Assembly: GCA_022729835.1 (NCBI GenBank)
Contig: DZBC01000001.1
Span: 1 to 36,643 of the forward strand
DNA length: 36,643 nucleotides
Reading direction: 5' to 3'
Origin: Sulfuricurvum sp.
Lineage (GTDB): Bacteria > Campylobacterota > Campylobacteria > Campylobacterales > Sulfurimonadaceae
Shown here: piece after piece, positions 1 through 8,158 of the stretch
How the letters are laid out: the number at the start of each line of letters is the position of its first letter
Position numbering within the stretch: the first letter of the stretch is position 1
The notes under the pieces: generated by a model
Told to the model about the DNA's origin: nothing
The model's input: the letters and a program-made list of their open reading frames with translations, nothing else
Databases searched by the model: none
Translations under genes and position numbers: made by a program

Positions 1-153
1 GAAGCGGGCCCGCAACGGGAGGGAAAGATCAGTGAAGAGGACATTTTGGCGCTTGATCTACCCAAAAAACTAGCCGCCAGACTGATCTGCAAGATCACCG
101 GCGAGAACCCAAAAGCCTGTTATGCACGGCTAATTGATCTTGAGGTAAAATAA
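1..153 (+). CDS. rsmI: 16S rRNA 2'-O-methyltransferase RsmI, C-terminal end (partial)
   Basis: The open frame runs in from the left edge and stops with TAA at 151-153, giving the last 50 residues of a protein. It contains the segment EEDILALDLPKKLAARL followed by KITGENPKACYARLIDL. This matches the C-terminal helical tail of RsmI, which in the family reads roughly 'K..A..A..ITGE.K..LY..AL.L'. RsmI methylates the ribose of C1402 in 16S rRNA. The catalytic SAM-binding domain lies outside the window, so the call rests on the tail and on the neighbour, another rRNA methyltransferase gene starting six bases later. The rsmI-rlmB order is also what I recall for Campylobacter. Confidence 0.75.
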   Translation, partial: EAGPQREGKISEEDILALDLPKKLAARLICKITGENPKACYARLIDLEVK

Positions 154-158
154 CAACC

Positions 159-842
159 ATGCTTATTTACGGAAAACAGCCCATTTATCATCTTATTGAG
201 CGTCATCCATCACGGATTCAAACCCTGTTTTTGGCTAAAGAGCTTGAAGCCAAAGAGTACAACCGAATCATGCGGTTGGGTTTTGAGGTCAAGCGCATTC
301 CCCAAAACGCCGCGCAGGTGATGAGCAAAAACGGAAACCATCAGGGCTTTTTGGCAGAAGTCGAAGCGGTGGAGCCTAGTGTGCTTTCAGACCTGCATCA
401 GCCTCAGTTCATTGTTTTACTCTCGGGGGTCACCGATGTGGGCAATATCGGTGCGATCATCCGTAGCGCTTATGCTTTGGGTGTGGATGCCCTGGCTGTC
501 TGTGGGATCAGGTCGCTTGGACTCGAGGGGATAGCGCGCAGCTCTTCTGGTGCGTTGTTTGAGTTGCCATTGATCGTGGAGCACAATATTTTAGATCTTA
601 TCAATGAGCTTAAAACCCAAGGCTTTACCTTTTATGGCGCGGATATGCAGGGTGCAGATATACGTGATGCAGTCATGATGCCCAAGAGGGCGCTCGTTTT
701 GGGCAACGAAGGTGAAGGGATTGCGCCGCGCGTTGCGGCAAAAATAGAGTATAAGGTGCGTATTTCGATGGCGCATGAGTTTGATTCGCTCAACGTCAGC
801 GCGGCGGGAGCGATTATGATGGACAGGATGAGATATGCGTGA
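159..842 (+). CDS. rlmB: 23S rRNA 2'-O-ribose methyltransferase RlmB (TrmH/SpoU family)
   Basis: A 227-residue SPOUT-class methyltransferase, predicted to methylate a ribose in 23S rRNA (G2251 for E. coli RlmB) using SAM. The N-terminal substrate-binding domain (about 1-75) opens with the usual IYGKQPIYHLIE and contains the HQGF signature. The trefoil-knot catalytic domain carries SGVTDVGNIGAIIRSA (motif 1), VLGNEGEGIAP (motif 2) and SLNVSAAGAIMM (motif 3). In motif 1 the usual 'DPxNLG' reads 'DVGNIG', a mild deviation. The length is slightly below the common 240-250. The ATG at 159 follows rsmI by 5 bases, and the stop overlaps the next start by 8 bases, so the genes are probably co-transcribed and coupled. 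A second TrmH-type gene lies at 15495-16250; this one fits RlmB better by N-terminal domain and context. Confidence 0.88.
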   Translation: MLIYGKQPIYHLIERHPSRIQTLFLAKELEAKEYNRIMRLGFEVKRIPQNAAQVMSKNGNHQGFLAEVEAVEPSVLSDLHQPQFIVLLSGVTDVGNIGAIIRSAYALGVDALAVCGIRSLGLEGIARSSSGALFELPLIVEHNILDLINELKTQGFTFYGADMQGADIRDAVMMPKRALVLGNEGEGIAPRVAAKIEYKVRISMAHEFDSLNVSAAGAIMMDRMRYA

Positions 843-1719
843 TGTACTCGAAGGACTCAAAGGGCTTGATACTGAAGCGATAGTGCAGCGGACGAAAATT
901 TCGCACAGTAATATTGTTAAAATGTTAGGACGTGATTTTGGTGCATTCAAAAAAGTGCAATTTTTTGGCTTTATATCGATTCTCGAGCGTGAATATCGTG
1001 TTGATCTACATTCGCTTAGAGAAGAGTACTTAGAGGCTTCAGCACTAGAACAGCCGACATCGCTACATCCTGAATATTTTTTGGGTGCGCCGAGAAAACG
1101 CTCATTGGGAAAGCTGTGGGGTATCGCTCTTTTGTTTTTGGTAGGGCTTGTCGTCTATATGCTGTTGCCGCAGACACCCCAAACGCCTCATCTGGTGTTG
1201 CCCGAAACAGAGCATCCTCTGATCGTAAAAGCCAAAGAACAGCTTGAAGCGGCGCGACAACAAGAGTCTCTTGAGGAGAACAATACACAATATCCTGAGC
1301 CGATAATGCCTGAAAAGATGGAAGTGCAGAGTGGGATTTTGGAACCAGAAACCAATGCTACCCTACAAGAAGAGCAAGCGGTAGCACCCATTGTCACAGC
1401 GGCGGAGAAGGTGATGACACCTACGCCATCAAATGTTGAGGCCGAGCTGGTGCTTATCCCTTCGAGACGCCTTTGGTTGGGAATTATTGATATGGATGAT
1501 GGAACAAAAATACAGACCGTGACGCAAGACCCTTATGAGATTAATGCGACGAAACGATGGCGTATGGTTTTGGGACACGGCTATGTGGAGGTACGTATCA
1601 ACGGAGAGACTAAGACATATCAAACTCCGGAAAAATTGTGGCTTGCCTATGAAAACGGCAGACTCGATGAGTTGGATGCGGAGACTTTTCGCCAACAAAA
1701 CGGCGGTAAATCGTGGTAA
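835..1719 (+). CDS. conserved single-pass membrane protein (Cj0152c-like)
   Basis: A 294-residue protein of unknown function. The first ~70 residues are hydrophilic and helical (a possible HTH-like fold, not certain). A basic stretch (PRKRSLGK) then precedes one clear transmembrane segment at about residues 95-113. After it comes an acidic, Pro/Glu/Gln-rich linker (about 115-200) and a compact C-terminal domain (about 205-294) that should lie in the periplasm. This cytoplasmic head, one helix, flexible linker and periplasmic domain recall RodZ-like proteins in layout only. It overlaps rlmB by 8 bases upstream and the next gene by 7 bases downstream. From memory the same three-gene order occurs in Campylobacter (Cj0153c-Cj0151c), so a shared operon is likely. 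No catalytic motif is visible. Confidence 0.8.
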   Translation: MRDVLEGLKGLDTEAIVQRTKISHSNIVKMLGRDFGAFKKVQFFGFISILEREYRVDLHSLREEYLEASALEQPTSLHPEYFLGAPRKRSLGKLWGIALLFLVGLVVYMLLPQTPQTPHLVLPETEHPLIVKAKEQLEAARQQESLEENNTQYPEPIMPEKMEVQSGILEPETNATLQEEQAVAPIVTAAEKVMTPTPSNVEAELVLIPSRRLWLGIIDMDDGTKIQTVTQDPYEINATKRWRMVLGHGYVEVRINGETKTYQTPEKLWLAYENGRLDELDAETFRQQNGGKSW

Positions 1720-2537
1720 AAAAAGCCCTTTTTTGGTGGGCTTTGTTGGGATCGATGCTTTGGGCTGAGAGTGTTATGCAGGAGAAAATCCGCTCTTTTG
1801 TTGAGCCTGAGGTGTATGAGAAAAACCGCGCATTTATAGCGACGATTTTTCAAGATGAGACTGCATATTATCAAAACGAGCGTCTAGATGTGGTTAGAAT
1901 TGCTCAAACCTTACGCGATAACGGCTTATTGGGACTCTTTTTTGATGCGCCTACGTCAATGAAGTTGACTTTTCACAGCAGTGGATCACCACTTTTTTTT
2001 GTGAAAGTGATGGGGGATGCTCTGCGGGATTTGGGCTACTATCGGTATATGACTGAATACTCCAAAAACGATGTTGAAGGGTTTATATGGACCATTTCCC
2101 TCACCTCGGAATATGCTACGGACCCGACCGCGCTGCAGCGTGAACTTCGCAAGCGAGGCTGTGATATCGCGGATATGCGTCGGATCAATACGCACGAGTG
2201 GCACTATGATATTGATATGCACGATGCCCGCTTAGAGGTGGGTGAACTCACAGTGGGGGCTCAGGTGGAGCTCAAAAGTACACTTTCGCCCCACTGGGTC
2301 AATGTGTCAAAAGTCAAGACGCTGATGCTTACCAGCCTCAAAGCCAATCAGTGGCATCCGTATATTGCTTTTTATGACGGGAAAATGCGTCTGCTTAAAA
2401 TCTACCAGCGCGATGAAAAGACATGGCAGATTAAAATCCAGCTCCCCCGTGATACTGTTTATGCCAAAATTAGTGACCTCTATCATTTGAAAAACATCAA
2501 AGAAGGTTTACAAATCGAGGCGCTTGGCGAGAAGTGA
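1713..2537 (+). CDS. periplasmic protein of unknown function (Cj0151c-like)
   Basis: A 274-residue protein with a GTG start at 1713 inside the end of the previous gene. The N-terminus (MVKKALFWWALLGSMLWA, then ES) is a typical Sec signal peptide with likely cleavage after Ala18. The mature part mixes short strands and helices with no Cys cluster or recognisable catalytic motif. It is probably soluble in the periplasm and may work with the membrane protein encoded just upstream, whose C-terminal domain should face the same compartment; that partnership is inference from operon position. A run of eight T at 1993-2000 lies inside the coding sequence and could be slippage-prone. I know no function for this family. 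Confidence 0.8.
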   Translation: MVKKALFWWALLGSMLWAESVMQEKIRSFVEPEVYEKNRAFIATIFQDETAYYQNERLDVVRIAQTLRDNGLLGLFFDAPTSMKLTFHSSGSPLFFVKVMGDALRDLGYYRYMTEYSKNDVEGFIWTISLTSEYATDPTALQRELRKRGCDIADMRRINTHEWHYDIDMHDARLEVGELTVGAQVELKSTLSPHWVNVSKVKTLMLTSLKANQWHPYIAFYDGKMRLLKIYQRDEKTWQIKIQLPRDTVYAKISDLYHLKNIKEGLQIEALGEK

Positions 2538-2552
2538 GTGGCCGGGGCAAGG

Positions 2553-2571
2553 TTGTGCTAGAATGTCAACC
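2553..2571 (+). promoter_or_regulatory. extended -10 promoter for alaC-hom
   Basis: TGC-TAGAAT (TAGAAT at 2559-2564) is an extended -10 element placing transcription start near 2571, about 24 bases before the alaC ATG. No convincing -35 is seen, as is usual in Campylobacterota. It falls just after the stop of the preceding gene, separating two operons. Confidence 0.5.
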
Positions 2572-2594
2572 ACAATTTTCCTACAGGTACACCA

Positions 2595-3821
2595 ATGTTT
2601 GATGAGATAGAGTTCGATCGGATAAAACGCCTTCCTAAGTATGTGTTCGCACAAGTCAACGAGTTGAAAATGGCTGAGCGACGTGCAGGTGCCGACGTGA
2701 TTGACTTTAGTATGGGTAATCCAGATGGAGACACCCCGGAGCATATCCGAGCAAAGTTGATTGAATCGGCGCAAAAAACCAAGACCCACGGCTATTCGGC
2801 TTCCAAGGGCATTTACAAACTCAGATTGGCCATTTGCGATTGGTATAAACGCCGATATGACGTTGATATCGACCCTGAGACTGAAGCGGTCGCAACCATG
2901 GGTTCTAAAGAGGGGTATGCGCATCTAGCCTACGCGATCACCAACCCCGGCGATGTGGCAGTTGTCCCCGATCCGACCTATCCGATCCACTCTTACGGTT
3001 TTATTCTTGCCGGTGGTAATGTCCAAAAAATGAAACTTCCCTTCGATGAAGATTACAATGTCGATGAAGATCAGTTTTTCCTCAATCTGGAGACTGCCTT
3101 CAAAGACTCTTTCCCCCGGCCCAAATTTGTGGTCGTCAATTTCCCGCACAATCCTTCGACGGCGACCGTCACGCCTCATTTTTATGAGCGTTTGGTGGCT
3201 ATGGCGAAAAAAGAGCGCTTTTACGTTATCAGTGACATCGCGTATGGAGACATTACGTTTCGCGGATACAAGACGCCGTCGATCATGTCTGTTCCCGGAG
3301 CTAAAGATGTGGCAATTGAGAGTTTTACCCTCTCTAAGAGCTATAACATGGCCGGTTGGCGTGTCGGCTTTTTTGTTGGTAACAAGAAACTGATTGGGGC
3401 GCTGCAGAAGATCAAATCTTGGCTGGATTATGGGATGTTTACACCGATTCAGGTGGCAGCAACGATTGCGCTTAATGGAGATCAAAGTTGTGTCGATGAG
3501 ATTGTTGATAAATACGATAAGCGCCAAGATGCCTTAATTGATGCCTTCAGCCGCGCTGGATGGCCGATTCGTCGTAATCAGGCATCAATGTTTGTTTGGG
3601 CGAAGATACCCGATTGTGCAGCCCATTTGGGATCGCTGGAGTTTGCAAAGCGCCTTTTGGTTGAAGCGCAGGTCGCGGTGGCTCCGGGCATCGGTTTTGG
3701 GGAGTATGGCGAGGGGTATGTGCGTATTGCTTTGATCGAAAATGAAAAGCGCATTCGCCAGGCGGCAAAAAACATCAAGCGGTTCTTATGCCAGTTTGAG
3801 GGTGCCGAGGAGTGTGAATGA
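2595..3821 (+). CDS. alaC: PLP-dependent alanine/glutamate-type aminotransferase (AlaC-like)
   Basis: A 408-residue class I/II aminotransferase. The N-terminus (RIKRLPKYVFAQVNELK, then DFSMGNPDG) and the PLP-lysine segment (TLSKSYNMAGWRVGF, Lys248) match E. coli AlaC, as remembered, almost residue for residue. NFPHNPS (Asn contacting PLP), the SDIAYGDI Asp/Tyr pair and the C-terminal VRIALIEN arginine region are also present. AlaC makes alanine from pyruvate with glutamate as amino donor. The family sits near LL-diaminopimelate aminotransferases, so aspartate-family substrates cannot be excluded, and the ATGA overlap with hom (homoserine dehydrogenase) hints at an aspartate-family role. Full length for the family. 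Confidence 0.88.
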   Translation: MFDEIEFDRIKRLPKYVFAQVNELKMAERRAGADVIDFSMGNPDGDTPEHIRAKLIESAQKTKTHGYSASKGIYKLRLAICDWYKRRYDVDIDPETEAVATMGSKEGYAHLAYAITNPGDVAVVPDPTYPIHSYGFILAGGNVQKMKLPFDEDYNVDEDQFFLNLETAFKDSFPRPKFVVVNFPHNPSTATVTPHFYERLVAMAKKERFYVISDIAYGDITFRGYKTPSIMSVPGAKDVAIESFTLSKSYNMAGWRVGFFVGNKKLIGALQKIKSWLDYGMFTPIQVAATIALNGDQSCVDEIVDKYDKRQDALIDAFSRAGWPIRRNQASMFVWAKIPDCAAHLGSLEFAKRLLVEAQVAVAPGIGFGEYGEGYVRIALIENEKRIRQAAKNIKRFLCQFEGAEECE

Positions 3822-5080
3822 TACGCGTTGGAGTGATCGGCGTAGGGACGGTTGGGACATCGGTTGTTAAGATTCTCGAAGAGAATAGCGACATTATCGA
3901 GGCACGTGCAGGTAGCAAGATTGTTGTAAAAGCGGGAGCTGTGCGTTCGCTTGAAAAAGAGCGTGGCCTCTCTATCCCGCTGACAACCGATCCTTATGAC
4001 ATCGTCAACGATCCTGAAATTGATATTGTGGTAGAGCTGATGGGTGGAGCCGAAGCGCCTTATGAGGTGGTGAAGCAGGCGTTGCAAAATGGTAAGGCCG
4101 TTGTGACTGCCAACAAGGCGATGCTCGCGTATCACCGCTATGAACTCCAAGACTTCGCAGGAGATATTCCTTTTGAGTTTGAAGCCAGCGTTGCCGGTGG
4201 AATACCGATAATCAATGCACTTCGTGATGGACTCTCGGCAAACCATATCGAATCAATCGTTGGGATTATGAACGGTACATGTAACTATATGCTCAGTAAG
4301 ATGATGCATGAGGGCGTGGCGTTTGATGTGATTTTAAAAGAAGCTCAGGCGCTGGGCTACGCGGAGGCTAATCCGACTTTTGATATCGGTGGATTCGATG
4401 CCGCCCACAAGCTTCTAATTTTGGCATCGATTGCTTATGGTATCGACGCCAAACCTGAAGATATCCTTATTGAAGGCATCGAAGCAGTGACGCAAGATGA
4501 TATCTATTTTGCCAAAGAATTCGGCTATGTTTTGAAGCTTCTGGCTATTGCCAAACGTGACGGTGACGAGGTTGAGCTTCGTGTGCATGCCGCTTTGATT
4601 GATGCAAATGAAATGATTGCCAAGATCGACGGGGTGATGAACGGTATTAGTGTTGTAGGTGACAAAGTGGGCGAGACACTTTATTATGGCCCTGGCGCAG
4701 GCGGCGATGCTACAGCGAGTGCAGTCATTGCCAATATTATCGATATCGCTAGGTCGGGGCGTAAAAGTCGGCCGATGCTTGGATTTAACCGTCCTCTTGA
4801 GCATGGATTGCGTCTCAAAGCAAAAGATGCGATTCGCTCCAAATATTATTTGCGCCTTAAGGTGGTTGATGAACCCGGTGTCCTTGCGCAGATTAGTAAG
4901 ATTTTCGGTGAACAGACTATTTCGATTGCGGCGATGTTACAAAACAGTATCGACAGCCGTTATGCCAACTTGCTTATTTCAACCCACACGGCCCATGAGC
5001 GTGATATCCAAAAAGTGCTTTTGGAGCTAGAGGGACTTCATTTTGTTGCTGCAAAACCCGTCATGATTCGCATTGTGTGA
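3818..5080 (+). CDS. hom: homoserine dehydrogenase
   Basis: A 420-residue NAD(P)-dependent homoserine dehydrogenase, converting aspartate semialdehyde to homoserine for threonine, methionine and isoleucine synthesis. The N-terminal Rossmann motif GVGTVG lies at residues 8-13. TANKAML and the signature VAGGIPIINALRDGL with IVGIMNGTCNYML follow, then KDEP-type substrate region residues. The C-terminus (about 345-420) is an ACT domain (LKVVDEPGVLAQISKIF), the usual site for threonine feedback. The ATG overlaps the alaC stop by four bases (ATGA), so translation is coupled. 420 residues is typical for the monofunctional ACT-containing form, and there is no fused aspartokinase. Confidence 0.96.
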   Translation: MIRVGVIGVGTVGTSVVKILEENSDIIEARAGSKIVVKAGAVRSLEKERGLSIPLTTDPYDIVNDPEIDIVVELMGGAEAPYEVVKQALQNGKAVVTANKAMLAYHRYELQDFAGDIPFEFEASVAGGIPIINALRDGLSANHIESIVGIMNGTCNYMLSKMMHEGVAFDVILKEAQALGYAEANPTFDIGGFDAAHKLLILASIAYGIDAKPEDILIEGIEAVTQDDIYFAKEFGYVLKLLAIAKRDGDEVELRVHAALIDANEMIAKIDGVMNGISVVGDKVGETLYYGPGAGGDATASAVIANIIDIARSGRKSRPMLGFNRPLEHGLRLKAKDAIRSKYYLRLKVVDEPGVLAQISKIFGEQTISIAAMLQNSIDSRYANLLISTHTAHERDIQKVLLELEGLHFVAAKPVMIRIV

Positions 5081-5173
5081 ATTATGACCTCATTTTAATA
5101 TTATTTTTACCTTAATTTAGATAGCATACGCTTCCGTTTTGCCTTACTAGGACAAATTTGTTGAATGTTTGTC

Positions 5174-5218
5174 GATACCTGAGGGTATCCGCAAGTATTG
5201 GTGCTGCGTCGGCGCACC
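5174..5218 (+). promoter_or_regulatory. two adjacent RNA hairpins in the rpmJ-rplQ operon leader
   Basis: Hairpin 1 is GATACC-TGAG-GGTATC (5174-5189), a perfect 6-bp stem with a tetraloop. Hairpin 2 is GGTGC plus GC closing on GC-GCACC (5200-5218) with one bulged T and a GTCG loop. They lie 40-85 bases upstream of the rpmJ ATG in an otherwise gene-free, AT-rich spacer (5081-5257). They could be the binding site of an autoregulating ribosomal protein such as S4, which is encoded in this operon. No sequence identity to a known leader is recognised. A weak -10 (TAGCAT, 5122-5127) may lie upstream. Confidence 0.45.
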
Positions 5219-5227
5219 TACATGTAA
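5218..5227. repeat. iterated palindrome, variant CTACATGTAA
   Basis: One mismatch from TTACATGTAA. It lies in the rpmJ operon leader, overlapping the end of hairpin 2. Confidence 0.65.
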
Positions 5228-5257
5228 GGATAAGCGAAGCCAATTTTGGAGCTTACC

Positions 5258-5371
5258 ATGAAAGTACGTTCTTCGGTAAAGAAGATGTGTGATGACTGCA
5301 AGGTGATCAAACGTAAAGGAATTGTAAGAGTAATCTGCAAAACCCCTAAACACAAACAGAGACAAGGATAA
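5258..5371 (+). CDS. rpmJ: 50S ribosomal protein L36
   Basis: A 37-codon gene starting at ATG 5258 and ending in TAA at 5369-5371. It begins MKVRSSVKKMCDDCKVIKR and contains the four zinc ligands of the Cys-type L36 (C11, C14, C27 and H32 by count). This is exactly the family's usual length. It lies two bases before rpsM and heads the rpsM-rpsK-rpsD-rpoA-rplQ operon, the classical alpha operon order. infA, often directly upstream in other bacteria, is not present here. Confidence 0.96.
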   Translation: MKVRSSVKKMCDDCKVIKRKGIVRVICKTPKHKQRQG

Positions 5372-5373
5372 GT

Positions 5374-5736
5374 ATGGCACGTATCGCTGGTGTAGACTTG
5401 CCCAAGAAAAAAAGAGTTGAGTATGGATTGACCTATGTTTATGGCATCGGTTTGCATACTTCACGCCTCATTCTCGACGCAGCCGGTATCAATTACAACA
5501 AGCGCGTTTATGAACTGAGTGAAGATGACGTTGCGAATATTACCAGAGAGATTCGTGCCAAGCACACGGTCGAGGGTGACCTGCGCAAACAAGTAGCTAT
5601 GGACATCAAAGCATTGATGGACCTTGGAAGCTACCGTGGACTTCGTCATCGAAAAGGATTGCCATGCCGTGGCCAAAGCACGAAAACCAATGCGCGTACA
5701 CGCAAAGGCAAACGTAAAACTGTCGGTTCGGCGTGA
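5374..5736 (+). CDS. rpsM: 30S ribosomal protein S13
   Basis: A 120-residue small-subunit head protein that contacts tRNA and the 50S subunit. It opens with MARIAGVDLPKKKRVEYGLTY and includes the helix-two-turn-helix segment YGIGLHTSRLIL. The C-terminus is basic (GLRHRKGLPCRGQSTKTNARTRKG), as in all S13 proteins. It starts two bases after rpmJ and ends 12 bases before rpsK. Confidence 0.98.
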   Translation: MARIAGVDLPKKKRVEYGLTYVYGIGLHTSRLILDAAGINYNKRVYELSEDDVANITREIRAKHTVEGDLRKQVAMDIKALMDLGSYRGLRHRKGLPCRGQSTKTNARTRKGKRKTVGSA

Positions 5737-5748
5737 GGATAACAACAG

Positions 5749-6141
5749 ATGGCAAAAAGAAAAGTAACTCGTAAAAAAGTTGTTAAAAAAAATATTGCGC
5801 GCGGAGTGATTCACATTTTTGCTTCGTTCAACAACACGCTGGTCACCATCACTGATGAGATGGGGAACATGATCGCATGGAGTTCAGCCGGAAGCCTAGG
5901 CTTTAAAGGCAGCAAAAAGTCAACTCCGTTTGCTGCTCAGGCAGCAGTTGAGGCAGCAGTTGAAAAAGCAAAAATCCATGGCCTCAAAGAGCTCGGTATC
6001 AGAGTGCAAGGCCCAGGATCGGGTCGTGAAACTGCTGTTAAATCTGTCGGTACAATCGAGGGTATCCGTGTTACATTCATGAAAGATGTAACTCCGCTGC
6101 CACACAACGGTTGTCGCGCACCAAAACGTCGTAGAGTCTAA
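5749..6141 (+). CDS. rpsK: 30S ribosomal protein S11
   Basis: A 130-residue platform protein of the 30S subunit. Diagnostic segments are HIFASFNNTLVTITDEMGN, WSSAGSLGFKGSKKSTPFAA, GPGSGRE and the C-terminal TPLPHNGCRAPKRRRV. The N-terminus is strongly basic (KRKVTRKKVVKK). Full length, in standard operon position between rpsM and rpsD, with the next start preceded by a strong AAGGAGG site at 6140-6146. Confidence 0.98.
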   Translation: MAKRKVTRKKVVKKNIARGVIHIFASFNNTLVTITDEMGNMIAWSSAGSLGFKGSKKSTPFAAQAAVEAAVEKAKIHGLKELGIRVQGPGSGRETAVKSVGTIEGIRVTFMKDVTPLPHNGCRAPKRRRV

Positions 6142-6153
6142 GGAGGATCACCA

Positions 6154-6780
6154 ATGGCAAGATACAGAGGTCCAGTAGAAAAAATCGAAAGAAGATTCGG
6201 CGTCAGTCTCAATCTTAAGGGTGAGCGCCGCTTGGCCGGTAAATCGGCACTAGACAAGCGTCCTTATGCACCAGGCCAGCACGGTCAACGTCGCAAAAAG
6301 CCTTCAGAATATGGACTCCAGCTCAACGAGAAGCAAAAAGCCAAGTTCATGTATGGTCTTTCCGAAAAGCAAATGCAAGCAGTATTTGCTGAAGCGAAGC
6401 GCCGTACAGGGAATACAGGTATCAACCTTGTCACCCTGCTTGAGCAGCGTCTTGACAACGTGGTTTACCGCATGGGCTTTGCTACAACCCGTCGCTTTGC
6501 ACGCCAATTGGTCAATCATGGCCATGTTATCGTAGATGGACAGCGTGTGGATATCCCTTCGTACCGCGTCAAACCGGGTCAGAAAGTGGAGATCCACGAG
6601 AAGAGTAAGAAAAATGTTCAAGTAGTTCGTGCGCTTGAGTTGACCAACCAGACAGGTTTGGCACCGTGGGTTGATATCGACGCTGAGAAAGTGTTCGGTA
6701 TTTTTACACGTCTTCCTGAGCGAGAAGAGGTTGTTATCCCGGTTGAAGAACGTCTGATCGTTGAGCTTTACTCGAAATAA
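6154..6780 (+). CDS. rpsD: 30S ribosomal protein S4
   Basis: A 208-residue primary 16S rRNA-binding protein. It begins MARYRGPVEKIERRFGVSL and contains the S4 RNA-binding domain at about 97-160 (RLDNVVYRMGFATTRRFARQLVNHGHV). The N-terminal region lacks the four zinc-binding cysteines found in many S4 proteins, so it is the Cys-minus (C-) form. In several bacteria S4 represses its own operon, which would make the leader hairpins at 5174-5218 a candidate target (inference). Confidence 0.98.
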   Translation: MARYRGPVEKIERRFGVSLNLKGERRLAGKSALDKRPYAPGQHGQRRKKPSEYGLQLNEKQKAKFMYGLSEKQMQAVFAEAKRRTGNTGINLVTLLEQRLDNVVYRMGFATTRRFARQLVNHGHVIVDGQRVDIPSYRVKPGQKVEIHEKSKKNVQVVRALELTNQTGLAPWVDIDAEKVFGIFTRLPEREEVVIPVEERLIVELYSK

Positions 6781-6805
6781 TTTATAACAATAAAGGCACT
6801 GACGC

Positions 6806-7798
6806 ATGAACAAAATCAAAACATCGCCGCTTCTTCCGCAAGAGTTTGTCGTTGAGCAGGTTAGTGAGAACGAAGCCAATGTCATAGCCTATCCGTTTGA
6901 AACCGGATATGCTGTTTCGTTGGCACATCCTCTCCGCCGCTTTTTGCTCAGTAGCTCTGTAGGATTTGCACCAGTCGCCATCAAAATTGAGGGTGCTCAG
7001 CATGAATTTGATTCTGTGCGCGGTATGCTCGAGGATATTTCTGATTTTATCATCAATCTAAAAGGCGTGCGCTTCAAGCTAAAAAACAATGCCAAAGAGG
7101 TTGAAATATCATATAGCTTTATCGGACCCTGCGAGATTAAGGGTGGCGATCTTGGTGGTGAAAGCGTCGAAATAGTTACACCCGACGCTTTCTTGGCCAC
7201 ACTGAACGAAGATGCAACATTGAATTTTTCATTGAAAATTTATCAGGGGATTGGGTATGTGCCTAGTGAGGATATCCGTGATCAGCTTGATGACGGATAT
7301 ATCGCACTGGATGCTTATTTTACGCCTGTTCGAAGAGCCACGTACAAAATAGAGAACGTGCTTGTAGAAGACAACCCGAATTTTGAAAAAGTGATCCTCA
7401 ATATCGTCACGGACGGGCAGATTAGCCCACATGAAGCGTTCAAGAATGCACTGCAGGTGATGTATGCTCAACTTTCTGTATTCAACAGTGAGATCAGCAT
7501 ACAAATGCCTACATCGATAGAGCGTTCAGAAGAGACGCCAGAACTTAGAAGATTGATGGGTAGAATCGATGAACTTGGCCTGAGTGCGCGCAGTTTTAAC
7601 TGTCTAGATCGCTCCAGTATCAAATACATCGGTGAAATTGTCATGATGAGCCAAAATGATTTGAAAAATGTCAAAAATCTTGGCAAAAAATCATATGAAG
7701 AGATTGTCGAAAAAATCGAAGAGTACGGCTTTAGCGTAGGTGCTGAGTTGCCTAGCGATCTTCTTTCGACATTAAAAAAGAAAATTGAAGCTGAATAA
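6806..7798 (+). CDS. rpoA: RNA polymerase alpha subunit
   Basis: A 330-residue alpha subunit. The N-terminal assembly domain has FETGYAVSLAHPLRRFLLSSSVGFAP (written in part) and IEGAQHEFDSVRGMLEDI. The C-terminal domain (about 255-330) has the DNA/activator-binding helix-hairpin-helix region IDELGLSARSFNCL and LKNVKNLGKKSYEEI. The length is normal. It sits between rpsD and rplQ in the alpha operon, with the rplQ ATG 10 bases downstream. Confidence 0.98.
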   Translation: MNKIKTSPLLPQEFVVEQVSENEANVIAYPFETGYAVSLAHPLRRFLLSSSVGFAPVAIKIEGAQHEFDSVRGMLEDISDFIINLKGVRFKLKNNAKEVEISYSFIGPCEIKGGDLGGESVEIVTPDAFLATLNEDATLNFSLKIYQGIGYVPSEDIRDQLDDGYIALDAYFTPVRRATYKIENVLVEDNPNFEKVILNIVTDGQISPHEAFKNALQVMYAQLSVFNSEISIQMPTSIERSEETPELRRLMGRIDELGLSARSFNCLDRSSIKYIGEIVMMSQNDLKNVKNLGKKSYEEIVEKIEEYGFSVGAELPSDLLSTLKKKIEAE

Positions 7799-7807
7799 GG
7801 ATACCCA

Positions 7808-8158
7808 ATGAGACACCGTCATGGATACCGCAAACTGGGGCGCACCAGTGCACACCGCGCTGCTCTGCTTAAAAACCTCACGATTGCATTAGTCGAAAGT
7901 GGAAAAATTGAAACGACATTGCCAAAAGCAAAAGAGCTTCGCTCTTATGTCGAAAAATTGATTACTACTGCCGGAAAAGGTGATGCAAACGCACACCGCG
8001 CTATTTTCGCTTCATTGCAAAATAAAGAAGCTACGAAAAAGCTGGTCAATGAGATCGGCCCAAAATATGTAGAACGCCCAGGCGGCTACACCCGTATTAC
8101 CCGCACCCGTATTCGCCGCGGTGATGCGACTACTATGGCATTTGTCGAACTCGTCTAA
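7808..8158 (+). CDS. rplQ: 50S ribosomal protein L17
   Basis: A 116-residue bacterial L17. It starts MRHRHGYRKLGRTSAHRAALL and ends with GGYTRITRTRIRRGDATTMAFVELV, both family hallmarks. It is the last gene of the ribosomal/RNA polymerase operon. Downstream is a cytosine-rich spacer without an obvious intrinsic terminator. Confidence 0.98.
   Translation: MRHRHGYRKLGRTSAHRAALLKNLTIALVESGKIETTLPKAKELRSYVEKLITTAGKGDANAHRAIFASLQNKEATKKLVNEIGPKYVERPGGYTRITRTRIRRGDATTMAFVELV

Noticed and set aside
1993..2000. T8 run in the Cj0151c-like gene as a phase-variation switch
   Set aside because: A single eight-base run in a periplasmic housekeeping-type gene with intact frame is weak evidence; noted only in the gene entry.
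2925..3527. 200-codon open frame antisense to alaC
   Set aside because: alaC is unmistakable on the plus strand; the antisense product is rich in Arg/His/Ile with no motif.
3578..4246. 222-codon open frame antisense to the alaC-hom junction
   Set aside because: It overlaps conserved active-site coding in both genes and shows no family features.
6304..6885. 193-codon open frame antisense to rpsD and the rpoA start
   Set aside because: Shadow of highly conserved ribosomal genes; Cys/Phe/Leu-rich nonsense composition.
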